From: Deltaproteobacteria bacterium
Lineage (GTDB): Bacteria; Desulfobacterota; UBA8473
Direction: 5' to 3'
NCBI GenBank assembly: GCA_030643245.1
Contig: DAOWME010000025.1
Span: 1 to 19,889 of the forward strand
Length of the DNA stretch: 19,889 bases
The translations under genes were made by a program, and so were the position numbers. Under the pieces are notes generated by a model. It saw only the letters and a program-made list of their open reading frames with translations. It searched no databases and was not told where the DNA came from. Shown piece after piece: positions 13,948 to 19,889 of this stretch. Position 1 is the stretch's first letter, and each line of letters opens with the position of its first letter.

Positions 13948-15501
13948 ATGAGTACAAATCAAGAGAAACTTCAGGACTTGAGAGAGCGTAAGGACGGAAT
14001 ACTTCAGATGGGCGGCCCTAAAAGCACCGAGAAACAGCACGCCAGGGGGAAACTGACCGCAAGGGAAAGGATAGACCTTCTCTTTGACAAAGGCACCTTC
14101 ATGGAGGTTGATGCACTGGTAAAGCACAGGTGTACGTTTTTCGGAATGGAAAGCAAAGAGGTCCCTGCCGACGCCGTAATTACCGGGAGCGGAAAGATAT
14201 CAGGAAATAATGCCTTTGTGGCGGCCGAGGACTTCACTGTCTTGGCAGGGACCTTTGGGGAGATGCATGGAAAAAAAATATGCAAGGTCATTGACACAGC
14301 GGCAAAATCCGGGTCCCCCTTCCTCCAGATCATAGACTCAGGTGGAGCGAGACTCCAGGAAGGCCAGGACTCCAGCGAACTATACGCCCAGGTGTTTCGC
14401 AGACATACGTTATACTCAGGTGTGATCCCCCAGATCACTCTCTTACTCGGTAGTTGTGGAGGGGGCGCAGCATACGGTCCCGCATTAACGGATTTCATCA
14501 TCATGGTGGATGGCGTAAGTCGCATGTACATGGGAGGGCCTGCCTTTGTCAAGACAATGCTCGGGCAGAACAAAACAGAGGAAGAGTTAGGAGGGGCCAA
14601 GGTTCACGGCGAGATCACAGGTCTGTGTGATTTCGTTGTAAAAGATGACAGAGAGGCAATTGGGCTGGCCAAGGAGCTGTTGGGCTTCTTGCCTTCAAAC
14701 AACCGGGAGAAACCCCCGGTTGTCGACACAGGAGATGATCCGGCCCGTGTCAACACGAATATCATGGACATCCTGCCTGAGGATTCAAAGGTCCCTTTCG
14801 ACATGTACCGGATAATACGGGAGATTGTGGATAACGGCCACTTCCTTGAGGTCAAGGCCGGATTTGGAAAGAATATGATAACTGGTTTTGCCAGGTTGAA
14901 CAGTCGGCCTGTAGGGATCCTGGCTAATAATTCCATGGTGATGGGCGGCGTCATAACTGTCGAAGCGGCAAATAAACACGCCAGGTTTGTAAGGATCTGT
15001 GATGCATATAATATCCCCATTATCCACATACAGGATTCTCCGGCAGTGATGATAGGAGAAGACGAGGAGAAACGGGCGATAATAAAGCACGGCTCAAAGA
15101 TGCTCCACGCCGTTACAGAGGCCAGTGTGCCGAAGGTTACTCTTGTGGTGAGACATTCATATGCCGGGGCACAGCTATGCATGTGTAATATTCCTCTCGG
15201 AGCTGATTTTGTCTTCGCATGGCCAACCGCGGAGATAACCCTCGTGGGGCCTGCAACAGCGACGAGCGTACTCTTTGCAAAGGAGATCGCAACCGCCGAG
15301 AACCCTGATGAAATCAGGCAGAAGCGGATACAGGAATATACCGACGTATGGGTCAACCCCTATATGGCTGCCGAGAGGGGATATATAGATGATGTCATAG
15401 AACCGGAGACATCGAGGGCAAGGCTGATAAAGACCCTTGACCTGCTGGAAGACAAGACAGATGAGAAGCCATGGAAAAAACACGGGATTATTCAATTATA
15501 G
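13948..15501 (+). CDS. Acyl-CoA carboxyltransferase beta subunit (propionyl-CoA carboxylase / methylmalonyl-CoA decarboxylase type)
   Basis: A 517-residue carboxyltransferase, the normal length for PccB, MmdA and glutaconyl-CoA decarboxylase alpha subunits. It starts with the family N-terminus (EKQHARGKLTARERIDLL) and has two crotonase-like halves. Oxyanion-hole loops appear as DSGGARLQEG (about residue 130) and GSCGGGAAYGPALTD (about 170), and the end is KKHGIIQL. It moves CO2 between an acyl-CoA and carboxybiotin, in the carboxylating or decarboxylating direction. No biotin carboxylase, biotin carrier or membrane decarboxylase subunit is in the window, so partners must be elsewhere. GAGGAGG about 9 bases upstream supports the ATG. 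Its place after the glycyl radical enzyme suggests it handles a dicarboxylic acyl-CoA in that pathway. Confidence 0.93.
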   Translation: MSTNQEKLQDLRERKDGILQMGGPKSTEKQHARGKLTARERIDLLFDKGTFMEVDALVKHRCTFFGMESKEVPADAVITGSGKISGNNAFVAAEDFTVLAGTFGEMHGKKICKVIDTAAKSGSPFLQIIDSGGARLQEGQDSSELYAQVFRRHTLYSGVIPQITLLLGSCGGGAAYGPALTDFIIMVDGVSRMYMGGPAFVKTMLGQNKTEEELGGAKVHGEITGLCDFVVKDDREAIGLAKELLGFLPSNNREKPPVVDTGDDPARVNTNIMDILPEDSKVPFDMYRIIREIVDNGHFLEVKAGFGKNMITGFARLNSRPVGILANNSMVMGGVITVEAANKHARFVRICDAYNIPIIHIQDSPAVMIGEDEEKRAIIKHGSKMLHAVTEASVPKVTLVVRHSYAGAQLCMCNIPLGADFVFAWPTAEITLVGPATATSVLFAKEIATAENPDEIRQKRIQEYTDVWVNPYMAAERGYIDDVIEPETSRARLIKTLDLLEDKTDEKPWKKHGIIQL

Positions 15502-15890
15502 ATATCGTTCGCGAATATTTCCCTGATGTGCGTGCGATTTATCTTTTCGGAACCTGGGGCACAAAGGATGAGTGGCCTGACAGTGATATTGATATCGCCC
15601 TGCTGCTGCATCCGGATAAAGCAAAGACAACCGGGTTGTTGGCGATGAGTGATTTGCGTTTTGCGCTGGAATCAATCTTGGGGAAAGAGGTCGATTTAAT
15701 AAATATCAGAATGGTTTCCACTGTTTTTCAGAAGGAAATAATAATCACCGGACGCCGGATCTATTGCTCGGACGAATATGAGACAGATGAATTCGAAATG
15801 GTTGCTTTATCGCTCTATCAAAAACTTAATGCTGAAAGAGGCGCTATTCTGGAGGCAGCCTTGGAATGCGGAAGGTTTTATAACTTATGA
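15471..15890 (+). CDS. mntA: MntA-type nucleotidyltransferase antitoxin
   Basis: A 139-residue minimal nucleotidyltransferase. The active site is GTWG (residues 27-30) with D39 and D41 in PDSDIDIALL and a third aspartate at about residue 74 (KEVDLINI). The usual Gly-Ser is Gly-Thr here. In the MntA/HepT type VII toxin-antitoxin systems this enzyme silences the HEPN toxin by attaching AMP to its active-site tyrosine. The ATG lies inside the carboxylase gene in another frame, giving a 31-bp overlap. No later start leaves the helix that normally precedes the GS motif, so this start is preferred. It overlaps hepT by 4 bp (ATGA). Confidence 0.88.
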   Translation: MEKTRDYSIIDIVREYFPDVRAIYLFGTWGTKDEWPDSDIDIALLLHPDKAKTTGLLAMSDLRFALESILGKEVDLINIRMVSTVFQKEIIITGRRIYCSDEYETDEFEMVALSLYQKLNAERGAILEAALECGRFYNL

Positions 15891-16315
15891 GCGATATAGT
15901 CTGGAATAAAAAGGAGAGCATAGAACGTTGCATCAGGCAAATTCGTCTCTATTATCAATTGCCGACGGAATTGCCCTTTGAAAAAGATTATTTCAGACAG
16001 GATGCGATTGCCATCAATGTGCAGCGAGCCTGCGAGCAAGCCATTGATCTGGCTAATCACACAATAAAAACAAGAAAACTCGGCCTGCCAAAAGAAAGCA
16101 GGGACAGTTTCCGACTGCTGGCAGAAAACGGCATTATCCCGGCTGACCTGGCTACCAGGCTTGGAAACATGATCGGCTTTCGCAATATACTGGTACATGA
16201 GTATCAGGTTCTTGACCTGCGGTTGATGGTGGATGTTATTGAAAACCGTATGGATGACCTTCTTGATTTTACCAATTTTATTGTAAGGGAGTTCACTAAT
16301 GGCGCTGCATCCTGA
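15887..16315 (+). CDS. hepT: HepT-type HEPN ribonuclease toxin
   Basis: A 142-residue all-helical HEPN protein. The RNase signature R-x4-H-x-Y is complete: R99, H104 and Y106 in FRNILVHEYQ. Tyr106 is the residue modified by the cognate MntA. The toxin cuts RNA when not AMPylated. It is translationally coupled to mntA (ATGA), and the pair is intact. Its 3' end overlaps the start of a helicase-like stub (16299), so whatever followed this module has been disrupted. Confidence 0.9.
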   Translation: MSDIVWNKKESIERCIRQIRLYYQLPTELPFEKDYFRQDAIAINVQRACEQAIDLANHTIKTRKLGLPKESRDSFRLLAENGIIPADLATRLGNMIGFRNILVHEYQVLDLRLMVDVIENRMDDLLDFTNFIVREFTNGAAS

Positions 16316-16457
16316 CTTCCTCAAATCTCCCCGCACGGGGTATGATCTTGATATCTGCTGGTTTACGCCTGATGAAGTCTTGCGTGAACCTACCGAATTG
16401 AAAATAATACAGAAGACAACCGCCTCTCCACATTGGCGAATTATGCTCAGGCCGTAA
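16299..16457 (+). pseudogene. N-terminal stub of a helicase/restriction-type protein
   Basis: A 52-codon frame starts inside hepT. Its first 35 residues (MALHPDFLKSPRTGYDLDIC, then WFTPDEVLRE) resemble the start of large DEAD/DEAH helicases annotated as type III restriction subunits, from memory of that family; the rest of such a protein (about 1,000 residues) is missing. The last residues (WRIMLRP and stop) do not fit the helicase and resemble the ends of SUMF1-like proteins (compare FRLVMRP at 17036), so this may be a rearrangement junction. Confidence 0.45.
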
Positions 16458-16556
16458 GTAAACACCCACCCCCATCTTGAAATAGCCTAAAGAGCAGCGA
16501 ACAATCTTTTCCTTCGCACTCATGCCCGGCATCGGGATACAAGAAGGACAAAATGC

Positions 16557-17039
16557 ATGAACCCTGTCAACTATGGCCATTATCGCATTGTAGGAGAGTT
16601 GGGCAGGGGGTATGATCTACCTACGGAAGCCGAGTGGGAATACGCATGCCGGGCGGGAACAACCACGCCCTTTGCGTTCGGACGGTGTATGTCCACAGAT
16701 CAGGCCAACTTTGGCGGTGTGGGTCCGCATTTCTCAGACTGTCAAGATCTCCACACTATTAACCGAAAGGGGCCTGTCAAGGCGGGAAGCCTTGCCGCCA
16801 ATCCGTGGTGGCTTTTTGATATGCATGGGAATGTATCGGAGTGGTGTCAGGACTGGTACTGCCGCTTCTCCGAAGATGCTTTTACCGACTCCAAAGGCCC
16901 ATCTTCCGGCACGGAGCGGGTCATGCGGGGCGGTCACTATTTTTCCAAGGCGGACGAGTGCCGGTCAGCAAAACGCGGGAGGTTCCCACCGGATAGAGCT
17001 TCCAACGCTGTCGGCTTCCGCCTTGTAATGAGGCCATAA
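16557..17039 (+). pseudogene. Collapsed protein kinase-SUMF1 (formylglycine-generating-enzyme-like) fusion
   Basis: The first 18 residues (NYGHYRIVGELGRG) are the start of a bacterial Ser/Thr protein kinase up to its glycine-rich loop. From residue 19 the sequence is the C-terminal part of an FGE-sulfatase/SUMF1 domain: YDLPTEAEWEYACRAGTTTP, then DMHGNVSEWCQDWY, RVMRGGHYF and GFRLVMRP. The rest of the kinase and the first half of the SUMF1 domain are absent. Proteins joining both domains occur in related bacteria, so this is best read as one large in-frame deletion. Of the two copper-binding cysteines of true FGE only the second can be matched, so no FGE activity is expected. A start with AAGAAGGA upstream keeps it translatable. 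It converges on vapC with a 2-bp gap. Confidence 0.75.
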
Positions 17040-17041
17040 AG

Positions 17042-17506
17042 CTAGCTTTTGTCGAATGATGTCACGAATTCCTGAGGTAAGGCATCTGTGAAATTTCGGT
17101 CATTAGAAATAAATTGATTTACCCTATTTTTCAAGCCTGAAGCTATTATTAGGCTGTCAACAGTTCTCAGTCTTGACCATTTGATCCTGGTTTCCTCTCC
17201 AATTTGATCCAAAACATCAATAGTTATATCCTGGCAAAAGATATTAGGGAAATTTAGTAGATAGTCTCTTACTGAGAGAGCTCTTTTGTTAAAACCCTTT
17301 TTCAGAGGGCCTTGCATAATCTCTGCTATGGAAATTATTGACACAACACAATATACTTCGCCCTTTTCAATCATTTCAAATAAGATTCGAGAGAGTGGTT
17401 CATAGGGCTGCACCCTGTCTGTCAAATAGATAATAATATTGGTGTCAACAAGAATCTTCTTGCCAAATACCGCCTTCTCAAGATCAGATGGTGGGATTGT
17501 TGTCAC
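17042..17506 (-). CDS. vapC: VapC-type PIN-domain ribonuclease toxin
   Basis: A 154-residue PIN-domain protein. The four acidic residues of the metal site are present: D21 (LVDTNIII), E62 (AEIMQG), D117 (TVDSLIIAS) and D136 (SNDRNF). VapC toxins cleave specific RNAs such as tRNA, and are held inactive by VapB. A 13-residue N-terminal extension before the first strand is a little longer than usual. The start overlaps vapB by 4 bp, so the two are translated together. The 3' end faces the SUMF1-like gene with no room for a terminator. Confidence 0.92.
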   Translation of the reverse strand: MTTIPPSDLEKAVFGKKILVDTNIIIYLTDRVQPYEPLSRILFEMIEKGEVYCVVSIISIAEIMQGPLKKGFNKRALSVRDYLLNFPNIFCQDITIDVLDQIGEETRIKWSRLRTVDSLIIASGLKNRVNQFISNDRNFTDALPQEFVTSFDKS

Positions 17507-17742
17507 CGGTCTTTTCTTTCCTCATTAAGAAATTCTTCTATTTCCTTAGGTGTTTTACCAAAGCTGCCCCCGGTCATGCCGGATAGTTTGTCAGTAAAAG
17601 AAGGGACAGGTTGCAAAACAACTTTATCTTTTTCCCTGGTGAGTAAAAGTCTTGTACCTGCTTTAATATTCATTTCTTTTCGCAGCTTGGCAGGTAAAAC
17701 AATGTATCCCCTGCTGGAGACTTTCACACTGGTAGCTTTCAC
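17503..17742 (-). CDS. vapB: VapB-type AbrB/MazE-fold antitoxin
   Basis: A 79-residue protein with an N-terminal SpoVT/AbrB swapped-hairpin DNA-binding domain (VKVSSRGYIVLPAKLRKEMN, residues 6-25, then GTRLLLTREKDKVVLQP). A C-terminal tail (KTPKEIEEFLNEERKDR) should wrap the VapC active site. It begins with GTG; AAGGGGG about 8 bases upstream supports that start. As in other pairs it would repress its own promoter, where an A/T palindrome around the -10 box could be the operator. Confidence 0.9.
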   Translation of the reverse strand: MKATSVKVSSRGYIVLPAKLRKEMNIKAGTRLLLTREKDKVVLQPVPSFTDKLSGMTGGSFGKTPKEIEEFLNEERKDR

Positions 17743-17774
17743 TACTCAATCCCCCTTTCTGTCTACTTTATATT

Positions 17775-17802
17775 ATAATATCAGCAATTCATGGAATGTC
17801 AA
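17775..17802 (-). promoter_or_regulatory. Promoter of vapBC
   Basis: On the minus strand a perfect TTGACA (17797-17802) is followed after 16 bp by TATTAT (17775-17780); a TATAAT in another register overlaps it. The region around the -10 is a palindromic A/T tract (tatattataatat), a likely VapB binding site. The start codon is about 35 bp further on. Confidence 0.6.
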
Positions 17803-17994
17803 TACTTTTGTAATCATGCAGATAAAAATAGAAGTGTAAGCATTTAAGTTTTTTGTAAGCACATATCCTGAAAGCATCACATTTTAAGGAAACGAATCAT
17901 CGTACATTAGTGGGGAGATTCTGATGATTCATTACTCTCAGATATATGCCTGCGGTTACTTTTTTCGCATGGCTTGATCTTGAATAAAAATCCT

Positions 17995-18017
17995 CATTTC
18001 TGGATGGACACTCACTA
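17995..18017. repeat. Third copy of the foldback-element end
   Basis: Catttctggatggacactca repeats the terminal sequence of the element at 2064-2264. It directly abuts the IS1-like transposase fragment, so it marks the junction at which that gene was cut. No second arm was found nearby. Confidence 0.55.
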
Positions 18018-18018
18018 A

Positions 18019-18198
18019 TTTATACAATCGAAAGCAGAAACGTACACAGTTGAAGGCTACAACAGTCTGTTTCGTCATTTTCTTGCAAGACTCAGAAGGA
18101 AGACGAAATGCTACAGTAAACGCAAAAAAATGTTTCTGTATTCCGTCATGCTCTTAATGCTCAAATGGAACGATGGGCTGTCAGCTATATTAAATTAA
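18019..18198 (+). pseudogene. C-terminal fragment of an IS1-family transposase
   Basis: 59 codons in one frame, beginning FIQSKAETYTVEGYNSLFRH and continuing with LARLRRKTKCYSK, to a TAA at 18196-18198. This is the conserved C-terminal portion of the IS1 (InsB-type) DDE transposase. The preceding residues are replaced by the repeat at 17995-18017. It is a dead relic without start codon. Confidence 0.75.
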
Positions 18199-18262
18199 TA
18201 TTTTAAAGTATTAAAGAGTAAAGTGGCAAATGAAAGATGCCAGTTAAAGCAGTAAAAAAAAC

Positions 18263-18346
18263 AGATCTAAAGATCTAAAGAAGATCTAAAAAGAAGATCT
18301 AAAGGGAATCTAAAGGAATCTAAAGGGACAAGCAAATAATACTCAA
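18263..18346 (+). repeat. Repeat-rich leader of the REP-associated transposase
   Basis: Six or so units of agatctaaag / gaatctaaag (18263-18326) run into gggacaagcaaataatactc (about 18324-18343). The latter is the same element as the inverted copies at 202-228 and 256-282. It ends about 70 bp before the transposase start codon. It is probably the REP-type substrate or 5' end recognised by the Y1 transposase. Confidence 0.65.
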
Positions 18347-18415
18347 CAGATTCCCCAACTTCTGACACAAGCAAATCTCAATGAATAATACTTAAGCAAT
18401 CAAGGAGGTACGAAG

Positions 18416-19312
18416 ATGCCTAGAATTGCCAGGATGATAGTAAAGGGAGAGGATATGGTCTACCATGTTATTTCCAGGACAGCCCTTGACGGATATGTGA
18501 TAGGAGATATTGAAAAGGATTATCTGCTCAAACTCATCAAGCGACTGAGTTCAGTCTACTTTGCCGAGGTACTGGGCTTCTGTCTGATGGGAAACCATTT
18601 TCATCTGGTTATCAGGGTGCATACAGGAGAGGTTTATTCAGATGAAGAAATACGAAAACGATTTCAGTTGTACTATGGCGATAATAAAAGAGAATTGACT
18701 GACGGACAGATCCCCTTTTTCAGAGAAAAATGGTCAAACCTTTCGGAGTATGTCAAGGAAATCAAACAGAGTTTTTCCAGGTTTTACAATAAACTCCACC
18801 ATAGAAAAGGGTTCTTCTGGTGTGACAGGTTCAAGAGCGTCATTGCTGATAACGGAGAGTCCTTGATCAACTGTCTGGCTTATATTGATCTTAACCCTGT
18901 CCGTGCAGGAATATGCAAGAGACCTGAAGAGTATCGGTGGTGTTCCTTGGGTTATCATGTACAGACCAATAATAATGACAACTTTCTTTCTCTGGATTTT
19001 GGTTTAAAGGAATTTGGTGTGCAGACGGATATGGAGCGGTTGAGAGGGTATCGGGGATATGTTTACGAGAAGGGGTGTATTTCCGGTATTGAAAAGGAGC
19101 GGGATAAAGGTTTTGAGATAGGTAGTGTTAACAGGTTCAGATACAGGACCCGGTATTTTACAGACAGTGGGGTTATTGGAACCAAGGCGTTTGTATGCAA
19201 ATGTTACCAAGTATTCAAGCACCATTTCTCTTCGAAACACGAAAAAATTCCAAGAGCAATCAAGGGTTTGGATGGGATTTATTCCTTGAAACGACTTTCT
19301 GAGAGGGTTTAA
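18416..19312 (+). CDS. REP-associated tyrosine transposase (RAYT, Y1_Tnp family)
   Basis: A 298-residue single-domain HUH nuclease of the IS200/IS605-like Y1 family. The metal-binding HUH motif is HFH (residues 61-63, in LMGNHFHLVI) and the nucleophile is probably Tyr124 in SRFYNKLHHR, followed by the conserved GFFWCDRFKS and YIDLNPVRAG. Such proteins cut and rejoin single-stranded DNA at REP hairpins and are often domesticated. AGGAGG just upstream of the ATG supports the start. All motifs are present, so it could be active. A deleted relative lies inverted at 1-200. The C-terminal region beyond about residue 190 is longer than in short RAYTs. Confidence 0.92.
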   Translation: MPRIARMIVKGEDMVYHVISRTALDGYVIGDIEKDYLLKLIKRLSSVYFAEVLGFCLMGNHFHLVIRVHTGEVYSDEEIRKRFQLYYGDNKRELTDGQIPFFREKWSNLSEYVKEIKQSFSRFYNKLHHRKGFFWCDRFKSVIADNGESLINCLAYIDLNPVRAGICKRPEEYRWCSLGYHVQTNNNDNFLSLDFGLKEFGVQTDMERLRGYRGYVYEKGCISGIEKERDKGFEIGSVNRFRYRTRYFTDSGVIGTKAFVCKCYQVFKHHFSSKHEKIPRAIKGLDGIYSLKRLSERV

Positions 19313-19492
19313 CCCTGATAAACTCTGGCTCTTGACACCAACATTACCCATCCACAAAGCTTGCTTGACACAAACCTGACAATGTGATTCTATGAGATAA
19401 TCGGAAATTAATGATAATATTTTGGTCACTGTTGATCACGGTGTCTAAATTGTCGACTTTGAAAGATTTGATTGTTTACGAACAAGGTGTTT

Positions 19493-19672
19493 ATGAAAAG
19501 AGGATTGAATAAAAAGATTTGGGTAAATAAAGTGGATTCTTTTTCTGCTGCAGAAAATTTCGATAGTGAGTACAATAATGCAATAACTCCATCTCTGAGA
19601 TTAGATGAGATGCAGTTATTGCGTGAGCAGTATTTCAAAATGAATAAAGAGGCTGAGGATGCACATAGATAA
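19493..19672 (+). CDS. Small protein upstream of a nucleotidyltransferase stub
   Basis: A 59-residue charged protein with a C-terminal helix (LRLDEMQLLREQYFKMNKEA). The ATG at 19493 with AAGGTG four bases upstream is preferred over the TTG at 19472. It overlaps the following frame by 14 bp, a layout typical of small partner proteins in front of nucleotidyltransferase genes in toxin-antitoxin-like pairs. No family recognised. Function inferred only from position. Confidence 0.55.
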   Translation: MKRGLNKKIWVNKVDSFSAAENFDSEYNNAITPSLRLDEMQLLREQYFKMNKEAEDAHR

Positions 19673-19754
19673 GGATTATGTAGAGTTATTAAAGTTACTA
19701 AACAAACATAAAGTTAGATATTGCATTGTCGGTGCCTATGCAGTTGCAAGATAA
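19659..19754 (+). pseudogene. N-terminal stub of a nucleotidyltransferase
   Basis: 31 codons, starting MHIDKDYVELLKLLNKHKVR and then YCIVGAYAVA, before a stop. The segment resembles the first helix and the Gly-containing strand of stand-alone nucleotidyltransferases (usual continuation: a conserved DxD, which is missing here). The gene has lost everything after the first active-site loop. A strong hairpin lies about 30 bp later and may mark the element that replaced it. Confidence 0.5.
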
Positions 19755-19786
19755 GAGGCTCACAGGTTGATAAGATATTGATGAGT

Positions 19787-19818
19787 TTCTCGCCGCAGGC
19801 TGGCGCCTGAGGCGAGAA
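19787..19818. repeat. Strong GC-rich hairpin
   Basis: A 14-bp stem with one mismatch (19787-19800 with 19805-19818; arms ttctcgccgcaggc and gcctgaggcgagaa) is closed by a 4-nt loop. No U-tract follows, so it is not a classical terminator. It could be a REP-like palindrome or the end of another element beyond the window. Confidence 0.6.
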
Positions 19819-19889
19819 TTCTAAGTTTCGGGTTTCCAGATATTACGTTCTTGATTTAGCGTTTCGAGATGGAAAAACAAAAACTTGAG

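Noticed and set aside
14604..15356. Long minus-strand open frame (250 codons) inside the carboxyltransferase gene
   Set aside because: It is antisense to a clear, full-length gene, has no family motifs and shows the composition expected of a shadow frame.
19337..19396. Promoter from two TTGACA boxes after the REP transposase
   Set aside because: Neither box has a convincing -10 hexamer at 16-18 bp.

Overview
The window looks like a chromosomal stretch of a strict anaerobe, most likely a sulfate-reducing or syntrophic member of the Desulfobacterota (old Deltaproteobacteria). The basis is the combination of a glycyl radical enzyme, an ATP-driven 2-hydroxyacyl-CoA dehydratase/benzoyl-CoA-reductase-type system, acyl-CoA dehydrogenases, a decarboxylase-type acyl-CoA carboxyltransferase, and many toxin-antitoxin modules and transposon relics. 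The taxon is inferred from gene content only.

Layout. Positions 1-720 are transposon debris: a truncated REP-associated (Y1/HUH) transposase, a tandemly duplicated leader repeat, and the N-terminus of an ISAzo13-like transposase with its terminal repeat. Positions 717-2068 carry a PadR-type regulator remnant directly coupled to an MFS transporter. Positions 2064-2440 are foldback repeats. A cold-shock protein gene (2601-2801) with its own promoter follows, and a bidirectional terminator separates it from the next operon.

The core is a divergent catabolic locus. On the minus strand (10382 down to 3027) lie seven genes in one direction: two 2-hydroxyacyl-CoA dehydratase/BcrBC-like subunits, one ATP-dependent activase, two acyl-CoA dehydrogenases and two short-chain dehydrogenases. 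On the plus strand (11307-15501) lie a glycyl radical enzyme and an acyl-CoA carboxyltransferase beta subunit. The roughly 0.9 kb between the two arms holds a gene remnant, an operator-like palindrome and a 190-bp miniature inverted-repeat element. The set fits anaerobic breakdown of an aromatic, alicyclic or branched acid through CoA thioesters: radical chemistry, ATP-driven dehydration or reduction, flavin dehydrogenation, alcohol oxidation and decarboxylation. The substrate cannot be read from the sequence. No CoA ligase, hydratase, thiolase, ETF or radical-SAM activating enzyme lies in the window.

From 15471 to the end the window is accessory DNA: an MntA/HepT (MNT/HEPN) pair whose first gene overlaps the carboxylase, a helicase N-terminal stub, a collapsed protein kinase/formylglycine-generating-enzyme fusion, a VapBC pair, an IS1-family C-terminal relic, an intact REP-associated transposase with a repeat-rich leader, and a small protein followed by a nucleotidyltransferase stub cut off before a strong hairpin. 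The two REP-transposase copies (1-200 minus, 18416-19312 plus) face each other across the window.
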